Below are positions 58,101 to 64,000 of a stretch of DNA of 64,000 nucleotides, piece by piece. The stretch lies in the NCBI GenBank assembly GCA_036852015.1, contig JAANDG010000370.1:79745-143744 (forward strand), written 5' to 3'. The translations under genes and the position numbers were made by a program. Source of the stretch: Pelodera strongyloides. Lineage: Eukaryota; Nematoda; Chromadorea; Rhabditida; Rhabditidae. The notes under the pieces are model-generated. The model had not been told where the DNA came from and made no database searches. It saw only the letters and a list, made by a program, of their open reading frames with translations. Numbering within the stretch: position 1 is the stretch's first letter; every line of letters starts with the position of its first letter.

Positions 58101-61100
58101 GCCTGCAACAGACTGCTGCACAAAGATTTACAGATACAACTTAAATCCGACAAGCTTGTCTATGCAAATCGATTTTGCAAAGATAAACTTACGTCGGGTT
58201 TAATTTTAAATGCCGGTTGTTCTGCAACATCGATGTGCAGCAGTCCGTTGTGGGTCGCTCCTGCAACAGATTGCTGCACAACGATTTACAGATACACCTT
58301 AAATCCGACAAGCTTATCTATGCAAATAGATTTTGCAAAGATAAACTTACGTCGGGTTTAATTTCAAATGCCGGTTGTTCTGCAACATCGATGTGCAGCA
58401 GTCCGTTGTGGGTCGCTCCTGCAACAGACTGCTGCACAAAGATTTACAGATACAACTTAAATCCGACAAGCTTATCTATGCAAATAGATTTTGCAAAGAT
58501 AAACTTACGTCGGGTTTAATTTTAAATGCCGGTTGTTCTGCAACATCGATGTGCAGCAGTCCGTTGTGGGTCGCTCCTGCAACAGACTGCTGCACAAAGA
58601 TTTACAGATACAACTTAAATCCGACAAGCTTATCTATGCAAATAGATTTTGCAAAGATAAACTTACGTCGGGTTTAATTTTAAATGCCGGTTGTTCTGCA
58701 ACATCGTTGTGCAGCAGTCCGTTGTGGGTCGCTCCTGCAACAGACTGCTGCACAACGATTTACAGATACAACTTAAATCCGACAAGCTTATCTATGCAAA
58801 TAGATTTTGCAAAGATAAGCTTACGTCGGGTTTAATTTTAAATGCCGGTTGTTCTGCAACATCGATGTGCAGCATGTCCGTTGTGGGTCGCTCCTGCAGC
58901 AGACTGTTGCACAACGATTTACAGTACAACTTAAATCCGACAAGAAAACTTACGTCGGGTTTAATTTTAAATGCCGGTTGTTCTGCAACATCGATGTGCA
59001 GCATTCCGTTGTGGGTCGCGCCTGCAACAGACAGCTACACAACGATCCACATACACAACTTAAATCCGACAAGAAAACTTACGTCGGGTTTAATTTTAAA
59101 TGTCGGTTGTTCTGCAACATCGATGTGCAGCAGCCTGTTGTGGTTCGCACCAGCAACAGACTGCTGCACAACGATTTACAGATACAACTTAAATCCGACA
59201 AGAAAACTTACGTCGGGTTTAATTTTAAATGTCGGTTGTTCTGCAACATCGATGTGCAGCATTCCGTTGTGGGCCGCGCCTGCAACAGACTGCTGCACAA
59301 CGATTCACAGATACAACTTAAATTCGACAAGGCTTTAATTTTAAATGCCGGTTGTTCTGCACAAATAAATTTTGCAAAGATAAGCTTACGTCGGGTTTAA
59401 CTTTAAATGTTGATTATGCTGCAACATCGATGTGAAGCAGTCCGTTGTGGGTCGCTCCTGCACGGACTGCTGCACAACGATTTACAGATACAACTTAAAT
59501 CCTACAAGCTTATCTATGCAAATAATTTGCAAAGATATACTTACGTCGGGTTTAATGTTAAATGCCGGTTGTTCTGCAACATCGATGTGCAGCAGTCCGT
59601 TGTGGGTCGCGCTCCTGCAACAGATTGCTGCACAACGATTTACAGATACAACTTAAATCCGACAAGCTTATCCTATACAAACATGTTTTGTAAAGATAAA
59701 CTTACGTCGGGTTTAATTTTAAATGCCGGTTGTTCTGCAACATCGATGTGCAGCAGTCCGTTGTGGGTTTAACTTTAAATGTTGATTATGCTGCAACATC
59801 GATGTGAAGCAGTCCGTTGTGGTTCGCTCCTGCACGGACTGCTGCACAACGATTTACAGATACAACTTAAATTCGACAAGGCTTTAATTTTAAATGTCCG
59901 GTTGTTCTGCACAAATAAATTTTGCAAAGATAAGCTTACGTCGGGTTTAACTTTAAATGTTGATTATGCTGCAACATCGATGTGAAGCAGTCCGTTGTGG
60001 GTCGCTCCTGCAACGGACTGCTGCACAACGATTTACAGATACAACTTAAATCCGACAAGCTTATCTATGCAAATAGATTTTGCAAAGATATACTTACGTC
60101 GGGTTTAATTTTAAAGGCCGGTTGTTCTGCAACATCGATGTGCAGCAGTTCCGTTGTGGGTCGCGCCTGCAACAGATTGCTGCACAACGATTTACGGATA
60201 CAACTTAAATCCGACAAGCTTATCTATACAAACATGTTGTAAAGATAAACTTACGTCGGGTTTAATTTTAAATGCCGGTTGTTCTGCAACATCGATGTGC
60301 AGCAGTCCGTTGTGGGTTTAACTTTAAATGTTGATTATGCTGCAACATCGATGTGAAGCAGTCCGTTGTGGTTCGCTCCTGCACGGACTGCTGCACAACG
60401 ATTTACAGATACAACTTAAATTCGACAAGGCTTTAATTTTAAATGCCGGTTTTTTCTGCACCAAATAAATTTTGCAAAGATAAGCTTACGTCGGGTTTAA
60501 CTTTAAATGTTGATTATGCTGCAACATCGATGTGAAGCAGTCCGTTGTGGGTCGCTCCTGCACGGACTGCTGCACAACGATTTACAGATACAACTTAAAT
60601 CCTACAAGCTTATCTATGCAAATAGATTTTGCAAAGATATACTTACGTCGGGTTTAATTTTAAAGGCCGGTTGTTCTGCAACATCGATGTGCAGCAGTCC
60701 GTTGTGGGTTTAACTTTAAATGTTGATTATGCTGCAACATCGATGTGAAGCAGTCCGTTGTGGGTCGCTCCTGCACGGACTGCTGCACAACGATTTACAG
60801 ATACAACTTAAATCCGACAAGCTTATCTATGCAAATCGATTTTGCAAAGATAAACGTACGTCGGGTTTAATTTTAAATGCCGGTTGTTCTGCAACATCGA
60901 TGTGCAGCAGCCCGTTGTGGGTTGCGCCTGCAACAGATTTCTGCACAACGATTTACAGATACAACTTAAATCCGACAAGCTTATCTATGCAAATAGATTT
61001 TGCAAAGATATACTTACGTCGGGTTTAATTTTAAATGCCGGTTGTTCTGCAACATCGATGTGCAGCAGTCCGTTGTGTGTTTAACTTTAAATGTTGATTA

Positions 61101-64000
61101 TGCTGCAACATCGATGTGAAGCAGTCCGTTGTGGTTCGCTCCTGCACGGACTGCTGCACAACGATTTACAGATACAACTTAAATCCTACAAGCTTATCTA
61201 TGCAAATAGATTTTGCAAAGATAAACTTACGTCGGGTGTAATTTTAAATGCCGGTTCTTCTGCAACTTCGATGTGTAGCAGTCGGTTGTGGGTCGCGCCT
61301 GCAACAGACTGCTGCACAACGATTTACAGATACACCTTAAATCCGACAAGCTTATCTATGCAAATAGACTTTGCAAAGATAAACTTACGTCGGGTTTAAT
61401 TTTAAATGCCGGTTGTTCTGCAACATCGATGTGCAGCAGTCCGTTGTGGGTCGCTCCTGCAACAGATTGCTGCACAACGATTTACAGATACACCTTAAAT
61501 CCGACAAGCTTATGTATGCAAATAGATTTTGCAAAGATAAGCTTACGTCGGGTTTAATTTTAAATGCCGGTTGTTCTGCAACATCGATGTGCAGCAGTCC
61601 GTTGTGGGTCGCTCCTGCAACAGACTGCTGCACAACGATTTACAGATACAACTTAAATCCGACAAGCTTATCTATGCAAATAGATTTTGCAAAGATAAAC
61701 TTACATCGGGTTTAATTTCAAATGCCGGTTGTTCTGCAACATCGATGTGCAGCAGTCCGTTGTGGGTCGCTCCTGCAACAGACTGCTGCACAAAGATTTA
61801 CAGATACATCTTAAATCCGACAAGCTTATGTATGCAAATAGATTTTACAAAGATAAACTAACGTCGGGTTTAATTTCAAATGCCGGTTGTTCTGCAACAT
61901 CGATGTGAAGCAGTCCGTTGTGGGTCGCGCCTGCAACAGACTGCTGCACAACGATTTACAGATACAACTTAAATCCGACAAGCTTATCTATCCAAATAGA
62001 TTTTGCAAAGATAAGCTTACGTCGGGTTTAATTTTAAATGCCGGTTGTTCTGCAACATCGATGTGCAGCTGTCCGTTGTGGGTCGCTCCTGCAGCAGACT
62101 GTTGCACAACGATTTACAGTACAACTTAAATCCGACAAGAAAACTTACGTCGGGTTTAATTTTAAATGCGGTTGTTCTGCAACATCGATGTGCAGCATTC
62201 TGTTGTGGGTCGCGCCTGCAACAGACAGCTACACAACGATCCACATATACAACTTAAATCCGACAAGAAAACTTACGTCGGGTGTAATTTTAAATGCCGG
62301 TTCTTTTGCAACTTCGATGTGCAGCAGTCGGTTGTGGGTCGCGCCTGCAACAGACTGCTGCACAACGATTTACAGATACACCTTAAATCCGACAAGCTTA
62401 TCTATACAAACATGTTGTAAAGATAAACTTACGTCGGGTTTATTTTTAAGTGCCGGTTGTTCTGCAACATCGATGTGCAGCTGTGCAGCAGTCCGTTGTG
62501 GGTCGCTCCTGCAACAGACTGCTGCACAACGATTTACAGATATAACTTAAATCCGACAAGAAAAAAGATTACGTCGGGTTTAATTTTAAATGCCGGTTGT
62601 TCTGCATCGATTGCAGCAGTCGGTTGCAACATCGATGTGCAGCAGTCGGTTGTGGGCCGCGCCTGCAACAGATTGCTGCACAACGATTCACAGATACACC
62701 TTAAATCCGACAAGCTTACCTATACAAATAAATTTTGCAAAGATAAGCTTGCGTCGGGTTTAATTTTAAATGCCGGTTGTTCTGCAACAGCTGTGCAGCA
62801 GTCGGTTGTGGGACGCGCCTGCAACAGGCTGCTGCACAACGATTTACAGATACACCTTAAATCCGACAAGCTTATCTATACAAACATGTTGTAAAGATAA
62901 ACTTACGTCGGGTTTAATTTTAAATGCCGGTTGTTCTGCAACATCGATGTGCAGCAGTCCGTTGTGGGTCGCTCCTGCAACAGATTGCTGCACAACGATT
63001 TACAGATACACCTTAAATCCGACAAGCTTATCTATGCAAATAGATTTTGCAAAGATAAACTTACGTCGGGTTTAATTTTAAATGCCGGTTGTTCTGCAAC
63101 ATCGATGTGCAGCAGTCGGTTGTGGGCCGCGCCTGCAACAGATTGCTGCACAACGATTTACAGATACAACTTAAATCCGACAAGTTTATCTACGCAAATA
63201 GATTTTGCAAAGATAAACTTACGTCGGGTGTAATTTTAAATGCCGGTTCTTCTGCAACTTCGATGTGCAGCAGTCGGTTGTGGGTCGCGCCTGCAACAGA
63301 CTGCTGCACAACGATTTACAGATACACCTTAAATCCGACAAGCTTATCTATGCAAATCGATTTTGCAAAGATAAACTTACGTCGGGTTTAATTTTACTGC
63401 TGCACAACGATTTATATATACAACTTAAATTCGACAAGCTTATCTATACAAATAAATTTTGCAAAGATAAGCTTACGTCGGGTTTAATTTTAAATGCCGG
63501 TTGTTCTGCAACATCGATGTGCAGCAGTGCAGCAGACTGCTGCACAACGCTTTACATATACAACTTACAGCGAAATGCTAGCCTCTTTGAAAAATTTGCA
63601 TATGATAAGCAAATCCTATGTATCCTATGCTAATTTTGTACGATTGCCGTGGACGATCGTACAAAATTAGCATAGGATACATGGGATTTGCTTATCATAT
63701 GCAAATTTTCCAAAGGGGCTAGCATTTCGCTTTAAATTCGACGATTTACATATACAACTTAAATACTATACAAATAAATTTGGCAAAGTTAAGCTTACGT
63801 CGGGTTTAACTTTAAATGTTGATTATGCTGCAACATCGATGTGCAGCAGTCCGTTGTGGGTCGCTCCTGCAATAGACTGCTGCACAACTATTTACAGATA
63901 CTACTTAAATCCGACAGGCTTACCTATGCAAATAGATTTTGCAAAGATAAACTTACATCGGGTTTAATTTTAAATGCCGGTTGTTCTGCAACATCGATGT
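52131..64000 (+). repeat. Satellite array, 158-bp and 129-bp monomers
   Basis: About 11.9 kb of head-to-tail monomers, continuing past the window end. The core of each unit includes GCCGGTTGTTCTGCAACATC, GATGTGCAGCAGTCCGTTGT, GGGTCGCTCCTGCAACAGAC and GATTTACAGATACAACTTAA. Long units (158 bp, for example starting at 55022, 55180 and 55338) carry CTTATCTATGCAAATAGATT TTGCAAAGATAA between AAATCCGACAAG and CTTACGTCGGG. Short units (129 bp, spacing 52202, 52331, 52460, 52589) carry GAAAA there instead. Other variants are truncated (ending GACAAGGCTTTAATTTTAAA) or contain TTTAACTTTAAATGTTGATT. Higher-order repeats are present. The many open frames are a consequence of the repeat and are not annotated as genes. 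Confidence 0.97.
63565..63735. repeat. ~165-bp foldback element, copy 3, inside the satellite
   Basis: Arms as in the other two copies, with centre TACGATTGCCGTGGACGATCGTA. The right end keeps TTAA (63732-63735), while the left reads TTAC. Satellite-like sequence flanks both sides, so it inserted after the array formed. Confidence 0.9.

Noticed and set aside
52208..63633. Dozens of overlapping open frames of 60-215 codons in the satellite
   Set aside because: They recur with the monomer, occur in several frames and on both strands, and vary with unit order. Nothing supports translation.
52131..64000. CRISPR array
   Set aside because: Repeats are contiguous long monomers without unique spacers, and the window is eukaryotic.

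Overview
This window is eukaryotic and most likely nematode. Three things point there: an interstitial run of about eight GCCTAA units (the nematode telomere motif TTAGGC read on the other strand), introns that mostly end in a T-rich tract plus CAG or TAG, and an RTE-type LINE. I cannot name the species. All recognisable host exons read on the + strand. Gene models were built by hand from splice sites and reading phase. The two best models have exon lengths that sum to exact multiples of three.

Layout. 0.7-5.3 kb: a 12-exon gene for a Gln/Pro-rich protein with a short Cys-rich C-terminus; a telomere-like repeat starts 25 bp after its stop codon. 5.4-9.5 kb: gene-poor, with a dispersed GC-rich repeat (second copy at 42.9 kb) and a tRNA-like sequence. 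9.5-13.6 kb: small coding exons whose joining is uncertain, among foldback elements and GC-rich repeats. 14.1-15.3 kb: a dimeric ~61/122-bp tandem array. 15.44-25.93 kb: the clearest gene, 26 exons for a predicted 751-residue protein, in which introns 5 to 25 are all phase 1. 27.0-27.9 kb: a short multi-exon gene that ends where an intact RTE retrotransposon ORF begins (28.0-30.9 kb). 31.4-32.6 kb: a 5'-truncated Penelope-like reverse transcriptase on the - strand. 33-41 kb: duplicated and decaying coding exons, comprising two copies of a ~1.4-kb block with tRNA-like sequences and a run of ~0.5-kb exon modules arranged Y X Z X Y X Z X Z. 43.4-51.8 kb: more short exons in several small or broken genes, with CA/TA repeats and a long inverted repeat between them. 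52.1-64.0 kb: a satellite of 158-bp and 129-bp monomers that runs off the window edge.

I recognise no host gene family. The host proteins look lineage-specific: low complexity, Gln-rich, acidic or Cys-bearing. The main points of interest are the symmetric micro-exon gene, the modular exon duplications, the satellite whose two length classes differ by a hairpin, and foldback elements with shared ends found in introns, next to splice sites and inside the satellite.
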